DNA from: Ignavibacteria bacterium
GTDB lineage: Bacteria; Bacteroidota; Ignavibacteria; Tepidaquicellales; OLB5
DNA: 56,280 nt
NCBI GenBank assembly: GCA_030835025.1
Contig: JAUQWS010000126.1
Coordinates: forward strand, 1 to 56,280
Direction of reading: 5' to 3'
Positions 16,910 through 24,643 of the stretch are shown piece by piece. Position 1 is the first letter of the stretch. Every line of letters begins with the position of its first letter. The position numbers and the translations under genes are program-made. Under the pieces are notes generated by a model. That model did no database searches. It saw nothing but the letters and a program-made list of their open reading frames with translations, and was not told where the DNA came from.

Positions 16910-16960
16910 ATTCCCCTCTTGAGAGGGGTGGATGCGCCAAAGGCGCAGACAGGGTGTGTA
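16910..16960. repeat. Intergenic repeat C, copy 1
   Basis: ATTCCCCTCTTGAGAGGGG followed by TGGATGCGCC and GGCGCAGACAGGGTGTG. Two hairpins, CCCCTCT/AGAGGGG and TGCGCC/GGCGCA. A diverged copy with the same order (TTGAGAGGGG...TCGCAGACGGGGTGT) is at 48819-48870. Confidence 0.65.
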
Positions 16961-17009
16961 ATCTTAAACTGGTTATTACTTTTCACGTTAATAATCATTT
17001 TTCATCTCA

Positions 17010-17966
17010 ATGATCCAAACCCGAATAAATAAACTCTTCAATATTGAGCTCCCGATAATTCAGGCCGGGATGGTATGGACCTCCGGTTGGCGCCTTGCTT
17101 CGGCAGCATCGGAAAACGGTTGCCTTGGACTCATCGGTGCCGGTTCAATGAAACCCGGGCTTTTTCGCGAACACATTACAAAACTCAGGAATTATTTCAA
17201 GGAAAATGGAATCGATAGGCCTTTCGGAGTGAATATTCCTCTTATACGCGGAGATGTTGAAGAGCTGATCAAAACAGCAATCGATGAAGAAATCAAAATT
17301 GTTTTCACTTCGGCCGGGCACCCGAAAATTCATGCTCAAAAATTCAAAGATAACGGGATAAAGTTTGTTCACGTCATTGCATCAGTAAAGCATGCATTAA
17401 AGTCACAGGATGCAGGCTGTGACGCAGTGGTTGCTGAAGGATTTGAAGCCGGCGGTCATAACGGCATTGATGAAATAACGACACTTTCACTCGTTCCTCA
17501 GGTAGTGGATGCGCTTGAAATCCCTGTAATTGCGGCAGGGGGAATAGCCGATGGCAGGCAGATCGCGGCAGCTTTTGCGCTTGGAGCCGAAGGTGTTCAG
17601 ATAGGCACACGGTTTGCTGCAACAATTGAGGCATCAAGCTCGGACGCATTCAAACAGAAGATAATTGAAGCAGGAGACAATTCAACTATCTTAACGATGA
17701 AAAAACTGAATCCGGTACGTCTGTTTAAGAACAAATTCGCACTTGAAGCCCGCAATGCAGAACTTTCCGGTGCGACAGCTGAAGAGATGAAAGAACTGCT
17801 CGGCAAAAAGCGTGAAATGAAAGGGATTTTCGAAGGTGATATTGATGAAGGAGAGCTGGAAATGGGGCAGTCATCCGGTTTGGTTAGTGAAATCAAAAGC
17901 GTCAAAGATGTCGTTTCTGATCTACTCCGACAATACGATTCTTCTGTAAAAACCCTGAAAACCTGA
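17010..17966 (+). CDS. Nitronate monooxygenase / FabK-like flavin oxidoreductase
   Basis: A 318-aa FMN-dependent TIM-barrel enzyme of the 2-nitropropane dioxygenase family. Visible motifs are PIIQAGMVW at the N-terminus, VVAEGFEAGGHNG with the active-site His, and the phosphate-binding AAGGIADGRQIAAAFALGAEGVQIGTRF. The family includes nitronate monooxygenases and the enoyl-ACP reductase FabK; sequence alone does not decide which. Length is normal. No fatty-acid genes flank it, which gives slight weight to the nitronate option. Confidence 0.85.
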   Translation: MIQTRINKLFNIELPIIQAGMVWTSGWRLASAASENGCLGLIGAGSMKPGLFREHITKLRNYFKENGIDRPFGVNIPLIRGDVEELIKTAIDEEIKIVFTSAGHPKIHAQKFKDNGIKFVHVIASVKHALKSQDAGCDAVVAEGFEAGGHNGIDEITTLSLVPQVVDALEIPVIAAGGIADGRQIAAAFALGAEGVQIGTRFAATIEASSSDAFKQKIIEAGDNSTILTMKKLNPVRLFKNKFALEARNAELSGATAEEMKELLGKKREMKGIFEGDIDEGELEMGQSSGLVSEIKSVKDVVSDLLRQYDSSVKTLKT

Positions 17967-18087
17967 CATTTATCCCCGCTTATTCCCTTAAATTAGAATT
18001 GACTTATCAAAAGAAATAGCTTAGTTTAATATATACACATCGTCCTGTTTCATAGAATAGATTACGTATGTTTTTACGTCAGTAATT

Positions 18088-18095
18088 TACATTTG
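18088..18095 (+). promoter_or_regulatory. -7 promoter element
   Basis: TACATTTG, a full match to TAnnTTTG, 36 nt before the ATG of the T9SS cargo gene at 18132, which has a strong Shine-Dalgarno (AGGAGGT, 18120-18126). No clear -33 box. Confidence 0.45.
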
Positions 18096-18131
18096 TAATT
18101 TAACCAACCTAAATTATACAGGAGGTCACAA

Positions 18132-19559
18132 ATGAAGAAAGCTATTCTTGTTTCTGTTGTGGCATTATTAGTAATCCATTTCACGTACGAAACTGATGGT
18201 CCGAATACCTGGACGCAATCACTAAGCAATGCCGGACAGATATGGGGCATCGCAGTTGCCCCCTCCAACCAAAGCGTGATATACGCGGCGAGCAATTCAC
18301 AGGGGATCTGGAAAAGCACCAATGCGGGTCTGAACTGGGTACAGATGAATAACGGGCTCACCAATCTTATCCTGCAATGCGTAGCCGTAGCGCCCTCAAA
18401 TGCAAATATTGTGATGTGCGGCACTACCAATACTGGCACTAACCCCGGAGTCTACCGCTCTTCTGACGGCGGCGCGAACTGGACCAGAGTTGTTACAGGC
18501 ATCACTGAAACTGCTATCAATATCCAGTCTCTTGCCATTGACCCGGTCAATCCAAGCATCGCCTACTGTACAATTTTTGACGGTGCAACAAATTCTCCGA
18601 ACGGAATCTATAAAACAACAGATGCAGGAGCAACGTGGGTTCCTGTAACGACCGGTATCGGTACTATCAAAAATTTTCTGTGTGTAATCGTAAATCCTCT
18701 TAACGCAAACGTTTTATATGCAGGTACATCTTTCTCGCCGCCTTCAACCGGACCCTCCAAGATATACAAATCTGTTAATGCGGGAGGTTCCTGGACAGAT
18801 ATAAGCACCGGTCTGCCATCTTTGGCAACAGATGTTAAGCCGGTAAGGAACATAAGTATCAGCAGAAGCGATACTGCAGTGTTGCTGGCAGGTCTGTTCA
18901 TAAACACTGATTCATTGGGTGGCGGAATGTATGTTTCCACCAACGGCGGTGGATTATGGACCAGGAGACACAACGGTGTTCCGAACGCTGTCGGTACTTT
19001 GCCAAGGAGCCAGGCAATACGCAACGGCAGCTCAACCGAGTTCTTTGTCGGGCTTGGAAATGCCACCAATTCGAACATTGGTGTTTACAGGTCAACTGAC
19101 CGCGGGCTTAGCTGGTTGCCGTTTAATAACGGGTTACTGCTGAACACTTACACTGTTCGCGGACTTGATTTTAAAACAACCGGTGATACCACGATCTTCG
19201 GAGCACTTGCGCATCCTACACTGCCTGCGGGACAGGGAGTATTTGAATATTCGTGGCCGCCGCTTGCAGTTGGTGATCCGGATCCTAATATGCCATCGGA
19301 ATTTTCATTGTCGCAGAATTATCCGAATCCCTTTAATCCGGCCACAGGTATAACATATACAATTCCAGTTGCTTCATATGTTGAGTTAGCAGTATTTGAT
19401 ATTTCGGGAAAGGAAATAATGAAGCTTGCTAACGAACAGAAATCACAGGGCAGATACGAAGTAACTTTCAATGCGGGGAATCTTTCAAGCGGAGTGTATT
19501 TCTACAGGCTCAAAGCCGGTGACTTTACACAGACGATGAAGATGATCCTTGTGAAGTAG
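18132..19559 (+). CDS. Secreted BNR/VPS10-like repeat protein with T9SS sorting domain
   Basis: A 475-aa exported protein with a short hydrophobic N-terminal signal, beta-propeller-like blades with the Asp-box-like pattern STNAGLNW / SSDGGANW / TTDAGATW / SVNAGGSW / STNGGGLW / STDRGLSW, and a T9SS type A domain starting LSQNYPNPFNP and ending TMKMILVK. Blades of this kind occur in sialidases, xyloglucanases and VPS10-like proteins; no catalytic set was recognised. A strong AGGAGGT precedes the ATG. Probably monocistronic. Confidence 0.85.
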   Translation: MKKAILVSVVALLVIHFTYETDGPNTWTQSLSNAGQIWGIAVAPSNQSVIYAASNSQGIWKSTNAGLNWVQMNNGLTNLILQCVAVAPSNANIVMCGTTNTGTNPGVYRSSDGGANWTRVVTGITETAINIQSLAIDPVNPSIAYCTIFDGATNSPNGIYKTTDAGATWVPVTTGIGTIKNFLCVIVNPLNANVLYAGTSFSPPSTGPSKIYKSVNAGGSWTDISTGLPSLATDVKPVRNISISRSDTAVLLAGLFINTDSLGGGMYVSTNGGGLWTRRHNGVPNAVGTLPRSQAIRNGSSTEFFVGLGNATNSNIGVYRSTDRGLSWLPFNNGLLLNTYTVRGLDFKTTGDTTIFGALAHPTLPAGQGVFEYSWPPLAVGDPDPNMPSEFSLSQNYPNPFNPATGITYTIPVASYVELAVFDISGKEIMKLANEQKSQGRYEVTFNAGNLSSGVYFYRLKAGDFTQTMKMILVK

Positions 19560-19604
19560 AAAAGTAATTTGCCGCAGGCGAAGGCAAAAGTAGAATACTC
19601 TTCT

Positions 19605-19642
19605 CTCATTCCCTCCTAACAAGGAGGGGAATGAGGGGAGGT
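19605..19642. repeat. Imperfect palindrome, CATTCCCTCCT type
   Basis: CATTCCCTCCT pairs with AGGAGGGGAATG with one bulged base. It lies after the T9SS cargo gene and could end its transcription, but a T-run does not follow directly. It looks like another member of the C-rich intergenic repeats of this genome. Confidence 0.45.
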
Positions 19643-19786
19643 TGTCAATTATGCGATGTAATTTGTTTAAGAGATAGTTTAGTTGATAGAAAAGCGTAAA
19701 CCCGAACGAACATAACCAATAAGAAACATAGGCAAAAGCAACGGGACACCAGTTCCAAATATGTCCAATAAATCCCCAATTTTCCC

Positions 19787-19794
19787 TATATTTG
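19787..19794 (+). promoter_or_regulatory. -7 promoter element directly before the flippase start
   Basis: TATATTTG ends 6 nt before the ATG at 19801. If transcription starts about 7 nt downstream of the element, the mRNA would begin at or next to the A of the start codon. No Shine-Dalgarno is present. Confidence 0.5.
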
Positions 19795-19800
19795 TAATGA

Positions 19801-21234
19801 ATGCTGGATAAAATCAAAAGTCTTTCAAAGCAAACGCTGATATACGGCACAAGCACCATTGTTGGCAGATTTTTGAACTTCATACTCGTCCCTTTCTATA
19901 CCAACGTTTTCCCGCCTTCTGAATATGGAATTGTTGCAGTTATTTTCGCATATATTGCATTCCTTAACATTATTTACTCACTCGGATTTGAAGCCGGATA
20001 TTTCCGGTTTGCCTCGGGTAAGGAAATTGGCGATGAGAAACAGAATTTCACACAGCCGTTTTTGACGATTCTCTGTAACAGCGCGTTCTTATCGGCGATG
20101 ATACTTATATTTAATTCAGGTATTTCCGGCCTGACCGGCGTGAAAGATCAGAATATAATTATTTATTCTGCTTTCATCCTGTTCTTCGATGCCCTCGCTC
20201 TTGTGCCTTTTGCTAATTTAAGACTCAAAAACAAAGCAAAGCTGTTTGCCACAATTAAGCTGATAAATATTTCTGTAAATGTCGGGCTAAACTTGCTGCT
20301 GATACTTGTGTTTAAAATGGGGCTCGTTGCAGTCTTTATCAGCAACCTTGCTGCTTCACTGGCAACTTTGCTGATACTTTCACCGGTAATATTCAGAAAC
20401 CTTACTCTCAGATTCAACCGCGAGCTGTTCCGTGAACTATGGAAGTTCTCGATCCCATACTTGCCGGCAGCGCTTGCTTCGATGGTGGTGCAGGTTGTGA
20501 ATATCCTCATTATGCGCTATTTGACAGACGTCCAGACCGTGGGTATCTATAACGCAAACTATAAACTTGGAATATTCATGATGCTTGTTGTATCGATGTT
20601 CGAGTATGCCTGGCGCCCTTTCTTTCTTAACAATGCTAAAGAGCAGGGTGCAAAAGAACTCTTTGCGAAAATTTTGACGATCTTCACAGGCGGCGCGTCA
20701 CTCGTACTCATAATACTTACCTTTACAATAGAAGATATCGTAAAAATACCGCTGCCATATAAGGGATTTATCATCGGACCAAAATACTGGGGCGGTGTTA
20801 TAATTGTACCTATTGTTCTCTTTGCATATTTGTTCCTTGGTATATACACCAATTTAATTGCCGGGATTTATATCGAGAAAAAGACAAAAGTTCTGCCGTT
20901 CATAACCGGACTTGGTGCAGCGCTTAACATCATAACCTGCTTTATTTTGATTCCGTTGTGGAGCATTACCGGCAGCGCGATCTCAACACTGGTCAGTTAT
21001 GTCGCAATGGCATTCTATATGTACATTGTGGTGCAGAGGTTTTATCCTGTAAAATACGAAACCGGAAAGATAATTATGCTTCTTTCAATCAATACTCTGG
21101 CGATACTGATATTTAATTTTTCATTCGGGCAAATGTGGCTTGGATATAGGTTGATACTTGCGGCGTTATTCTCTGGAGCAGTAATTTATATTTCCGGGCT
21201 CTTTAAGGCAAGTAGACTTTTCCAAAAAACATAA
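19801..21234 (+). CDS. Polysaccharide flippase (Wzx/PST family)
   Basis: A 477-aa integral inner-membrane protein with about 12-14 hydrophobic helices. The N-terminus (LSKQTLIYGTSTIVGRFLNFILVPFYTNVFPPSEYGIV) is the typical start of polysaccharide-transport (PST) flippases of the MOP superfamily, which move lipid-linked sugar units across the inner membrane for O-antigen or exopolysaccharide. No glycosyltransferases are near, so the substrate is unknown. The start at 19801 fits the family N-terminus and is likely leaderless (see the -7 element just upstream). Confidence 0.85.
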   Translation: MLDKIKSLSKQTLIYGTSTIVGRFLNFILVPFYTNVFPPSEYGIVAVIFAYIAFLNIIYSLGFEAGYFRFASGKEIGDEKQNFTQPFLTILCNSAFLSAMILIFNSGISGLTGVKDQNIIIYSAFILFFDALALVPFANLRLKNKAKLFATIKLINISVNVGLNLLLILVFKMGLVAVFISNLAASLATLLILSPVIFRNLTLRFNRELFRELWKFSIPYLPAALASMVVQVVNILIMRYLTDVQTVGIYNANYKLGIFMMLVVSMFEYAWRPFFLNNAKEQGAKELFAKILTIFTGGASLVLIILTFTIEDIVKIPLPYKGFIIGPKYWGGVIIVPIVLFAYLFLGIYTNLIAGIYIEKKTKVLPFITGLGAALNIITCFILIPLWSITGSAISTLVSYVAMAFYMYIVVQRFYPVKYETGKIIMLLSINTLAILIFNFSFGQMWLGYRLILAALFSGAVIYISGLFKASRLFQKT

Positions 21235-21283
21235 TAACTTCAATCTCTCAATTCAACCATACATTGTTTCGCCTTTTCACAAA

Positions 21284-21973
21284 CTAATGGTGATGATCAT
21301 GATGTTCATGGTGAATCTCATCCAACAGCTCTCTTTTCTGGGTTTTGCTTCCCTTATTCATCGAGACTATATATGAAGGTACACCTATATCATTCATAAC
21401 ACACGGTACAAGTACCGATACTACAAGTATTGGGAGAAAAAGCAGAGCTTTAATTGATATCACACTTACTCCATAAGTAATAAGATACATTCCGGCAGCA
21501 GTGGAAGATAGCAGTATATGGAATCCGTGTGTATAACGGGAAAGTTTCCTTACATGTCCTGAAAGCAAGAATCCCAGCAAAGCACCTATTATGATAAAGA
21601 ACCACGCAGTAACAGGTTCTTCAACTATACAAACGTGGAAATGCATGTCGTAACCGAGGATGATTCCGCCAAGATAAGGCAGCACTATATCGCTGAGAGT
21701 GCAAGTGACCGATGAAGTAAGTATTGCGACAATCACGCCAAGCCATAATGCGCGCTTATACTTCGCCAGCAGCGATGCAGGAGTGAGTGCTGCGAAAAAC
21801 AAATGTGAGATGAAAAATCCTTCAAACAAATGCTCAGTATCAGGGGAGGCCTCCGGAAAGTAAGCAACCTTAAGGACTGCAATTATCACACCGGAAATCA
21901 ATACAGCAGCGGCAGTAAAGCGCCAGTGAGTACTAAGTTCATCTACAAAAATATTTTCGTGGGTATGTTCCAT
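21284..21973 (-). CDS. Six-helix membrane protein with His-rich ends
   Basis: A 229-aa protein with about six TM helices. The N-terminus begins MEHTHEN and the C-terminus ends HHEHHDHHH, and further His residues lie in loops (GYDMHFHVCIVEE). His clusters at the ends of membrane proteins usually bind Ni, Co, Zn or Cu, so a metal transporter or metal-handling role is possible. I do not recognise the family; the overall look resembles cobalt/nickel permease-type proteins without a clear signature. It is convergent with the flippase gene. Confidence 0.6.
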   Translation of the reverse strand: MEHTHENIFVDELSTHWRFTAAAVLISGVIIAVLKVAYFPEASPDTEHLFEGFFISHLFFAALTPASLLAKYKRALWLGVIVAILTSSVTCTLSDIVLPYLGGIILGYDMHFHVCIVEEPVTAWFFIIIGALLGFLLSGHVRKLSRYTHGFHILLSSTAAGMYLITYGVSVISIKALLFLPILVVSVLVPCVMNDIGVPSYIVSMNKGSKTQKRELLDEIHHEHHDHHH

Positions 21974-22088
21974 ATTTGAGTATCAGGAAGCAGGCCGCAT
22001 TTTACAAGTTAGGGAACTGACAAAGATGAGAAGAATCTAAAAATCTATATTTTTGATGCAGCAACCTGAAACCTGTCTCCCGCGAACT

Positions 22089-22364
22089 TTAGGGTGTGAA
22101 TTCTTTAAGCTTCTCTTTTATTTCTTCTTTTTTTACAAGCACACCGTCGTTAAGCTGTTTAACTATATCTTCAATTATCTGTTTGGCTTCTTCTTTGCGG
22201 AAATCTTTGATGAACCCGTCAAAATAGCTCAGACCCGCAAGGGCGCGGTTAATTTCAACATGTTTATTGTTCTCATTAAGCTCGGTATAGTAAACAACGT
22301 GAAACTTTTCGTTATAGTGCTTATCCTGGTATATTTCAAACATTATTTTATCTGATTCGTACAT
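22089..22364 (-). CDS. Small Lys/Glu-rich protein, unknown
   Basis: A 91-aa cytoplasmic protein with a mixed alpha/beta N-terminal half (MFEIYQDKHYNEKFHVVYYTE) and a helical C-terminal half rich in Lys and Glu. Codon use and a promoter upstream on the same strand support it over the overlapping plus-strand frame (22053-22355), whose translation is Phe-rich and hydrophobic. No family recognised. Confidence 0.6.
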   Translation of the reverse strand: MYESDKIMFEIYQDKHYNEKFHVVYYTELNENNKHVEINRALAGLSYFDGFIKDFRKEEAKQIIEDIVKQLNDGVLVKKEEIKEKLKEFTP

Positions 22365-22666
22365 GTATTACTGATTATTATGAATTTATGATTATGCTGA
22401 TTACCATTAATTTTATTACTGTTAGTTTACTTTACAATTTGATAACTTAACTAATTAACGATTTGAGGCACAAATTTACCCGAAACTTAAGATTTAGACA
22501 AGGGAAATAAATTAAACGCAATTGGGAACCAATCTCCTGAATTACCATGTGCACACTTTCTTTCGTGGCATTTCGAGTTGATGCTTCTAAAGGTAAGCCT
22601 GATAAGTTTGCTCAAATCAGTCTCATTGAGGTTCTGCCGGATAGGAACTACCTGAGGAGGTCTATT
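22365..22666 (-). promoter_or_regulatory. AT-rich intergenic region with minus-strand promoter
   Basis: A 302-nt stretch without a convincing gene. On the minus strand TTG (22501-22499), 20 nt, TAAATTTG (22478-22471) form a good Bacteroidetes-type promoter for the gene at 22089-22364, leaving a leader of about 100 nt. The part near 22545-22660 contains a short open stretch on the plus strand (from ATG 22548) that runs about 70 nt and is not supported as a gene. Confidence 0.5.
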
Positions 22667-23248
22667 TCAAGCATCACAAATTGCATCGGCAATTGTAGTA
22701 TGATCTTTCCCGCTTTGTGATTTTGACTCCATAAACTCGTCCTTCAGTTCATCCCACTTTCTGCCTATCAGAGTTTGGTTGGGTATAAGCTCTGCATCCG
22801 TTATTTCATCTCCATCTTGAAAATTCAGTTCGCAGGCGTGTACTTTTTGGGGATTCTTGTAATCATATATCGGCATCCCGAACCTGCGGCAAATCACCGG
22901 TCTGGCTTCGTATATAGTGCATTCGCCTTCAGCTCCAAGAGCAGGGCAGGGGAGAGCGTGGACTGAATCAATATCTGTTTGGGGAACAGACGTTACATAA
23001 GTTTCGGGAAGTGCATTCAGATAATTTTGTGCCTTCTGTTTAAGCTCTGCCTTTCTGTCTTCAGGCAATGTTTTGATGTGCTCACTAATTATCCAGCCAT
23101 CAAGCGGGGTTATACGGAAGATCTGGCTGCAACACTTTGAGCATCCTCGCCTGCACTGGATCTTATCGCCGTACATCTCAAGATTGCGGTTAAACTCAAT
23201 CTGCACAAGACTAGTGATATCAAAAAACTTTTGTTTAAAATCTGCCAC
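22667..23248 (-). CDS. YkgJ-family cysteine-cluster protein
   Basis: A 193-aa protein of the YkgJ/UPF0153 type, with Cys motifs CRRGCSKCC near residues 33-41, CPALGAEGEC, CRRFGMP and a later CELNF. These cysteines are thought to bind Zn or an Fe-S cluster. Members are widespread and mostly uncharacterised. The start is GTG at 23248. The element CATATTTG on the minus strand (23263-23256) ends 7 nt before it, so this may be another gene with a very short or missing leader. Confidence 0.75.
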   Translation of the reverse strand: MADFKQKFFDITSLVQIEFNRNLEMYGDKIQCRRGCSKCCSQIFRITPLDGWIISEHIKTLPEDRKAELKQKAQNYLNALPETYVTSVPQTDIDSVHALPCPALGAEGECTIYEARPVICRRFGMPIYDYKNPQKVHACELNFQDGDEITDAELIPNQTLIGRKWDELKDEFMESKSQSGKDHTTIADAICDA

Positions 23249-23407
23249 TGTGGAACAAATATGCGAATTAAATATATAATGTTATGTACTCAATATGAGC
23301 ACTTGGTTTTTGCCAACAGACCCGTTTTATGAGGATAATTATTGGGGAAATTATGGTTTGAATAAGTACGGAATTTACAGTAAATTTACGGTTCTAAAAG
23401 GAAAAAG

Positions 23408-24583
23408 TTGAAGAAAATAACAAAAAACACGTTTTTTATTTCGTTTGCAGTACTGATCGTTGCTGCAGCTGTATTTTCCACACAGGTTGATTACAGCCAG
23501 GAAGCTAAAGGTTCAACAAGGATTTCAGCTGAAGAGACCGTAACCACATCGATAATTAGCAGGGATACACCCGAAGGCTATACAAAAGTCACGTTTCCAA
23601 TTGAAGATGTTGAGAATATTGATAGCCGGATCGAAGAGCATTTGAGGGATATTTTTCCCATTATAAGCGATAACGAGATAGCGGCCATACAGGGCTCTAA
23701 AGAGATCAGCAAGAAGCTTGTTAACGATACCCTGGGTGTAGTGGAGTTTTCTCTAAGCTTCAACGTTCCTTCGCACTACCTGGATCCCGCACCAACAATG
23801 CTTTGGGAGCTAAATATACCTGAGTTTACTTCAAGAATTTACCAGATATATAACAACGACACGATCTTAATTGATGTTTGGCCGAATGTTGTGGGCGCAC
23901 CGGCAACCAAGACTTACACAGGTTTCTACAACATTTTCCGTTTGCGCAACTGGCCATCCTGGAAGGATCCGGATTCTGACCCGCTTGAACCGGCAACACC
24001 TCCCGGACCCGGCAATCCGCTCGGACTATTTGCAGCGCACTATGACGAAAACTCACTTCGTTACTTCCACGGGACAAATAAAAACTACCTGCTTAAGAAT
24101 GAGTACCGCGCACTATCTCACGGCTGTGTAAGGAACGATAATGCCAATATCGAGAAGATGAAGAAGTTTATTGTGAAGAAAATGGTTACAAGCCAGGATA
24201 TCAGCTGGTGGGCAACAAGTAAAAGATCGATGATGTATGATTTCACCGAAGAGGAGAAACAGAAGTTCCCGGTTAGAATTACATACAAAACCTACCAGAT
24301 CGGCAGTGATTCATACGGTGATTACATAATCTTTTTTAAAGATGTTTACGGATATGCAAGAGGCAACAGGTGGAGCAAGTTCGATAAGGAAGAACTAATG
24401 ACATTTTCTACTGTTGAGAACATTAAAGCTGATTACAGGGCTTTTCACAAGCCAAATCAATTTCAACTTTCCGATGAAAAATTAATACCAATTATTGAAA
24501 GCATGGTCTCAAATCACAATGATTACGAGAAGTATTATTTTGATGACCTTGTAAAGAACGTTCAAACCGAAACGGGGAATTAG
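23408..24583 (+). CDS. L,D-transpeptidase (YkuD domain)
   Basis: A 391-aa periplasmic enzyme that makes or edits 3-3 peptidoglycan cross-links or attaches proteins to peptidoglycan. An N-terminal signal anchor (about 8-27) is followed by a linker and the YkuD catalytic domain with HGT at 221-223 and the active-site motif SHGCVR with catalytic Cys240. About 130 residues follow the domain, so the C-terminal part may bind a partner. The start is TTG 23408, just after an AAAGGAAAAA stretch; no ATG is nearby. The next gene is in the same direction 60 nt away. Confidence 0.85.
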   Translation: MKKITKNTFFISFAVLIVAAAVFSTQVDYSQEAKGSTRISAEETVTTSIISRDTPEGYTKVTFPIEDVENIDSRIEEHLRDIFPIISDNEIAAIQGSKEISKKLVNDTLGVVEFSLSFNVPSHYLDPAPTMLWELNIPEFTSRIYQIYNNDTILIDVWPNVVGAPATKTYTGFYNIFRLRNWPSWKDPDSDPLEPATPPGPGNPLGLFAAHYDENSLRYFHGTNKNYLLKNEYRALSHGCVRNDNANIEKMKKFIVKKMVTSQDISWWATSKRSMMYDFTEEEKQKFPVRITYKTYQIGSDSYGDYIIFFKDVYGYARGNRWSKFDKEELMTFSTVENIKADYRAFHKPNQFQLSDEKLIPIIESMVSNHNDYEKYYFDDLVKNVQTETGN

Positions 24584-24643
24584 CCGCCGGAGCTTTTAGC
24601 GCCTCGGCGGGTAATCTTTCCCAACAAATCAGCTTGGTTTTAT

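Noticed and set aside
22053..22355. 100-aa plus-strand ORF
   Set aside because: It is antisense to the better-supported 91-aa gene and its translation is a run of Phe/hydrophobic residues, typical of the reverse frame of a Lys/Glu-rich gene.
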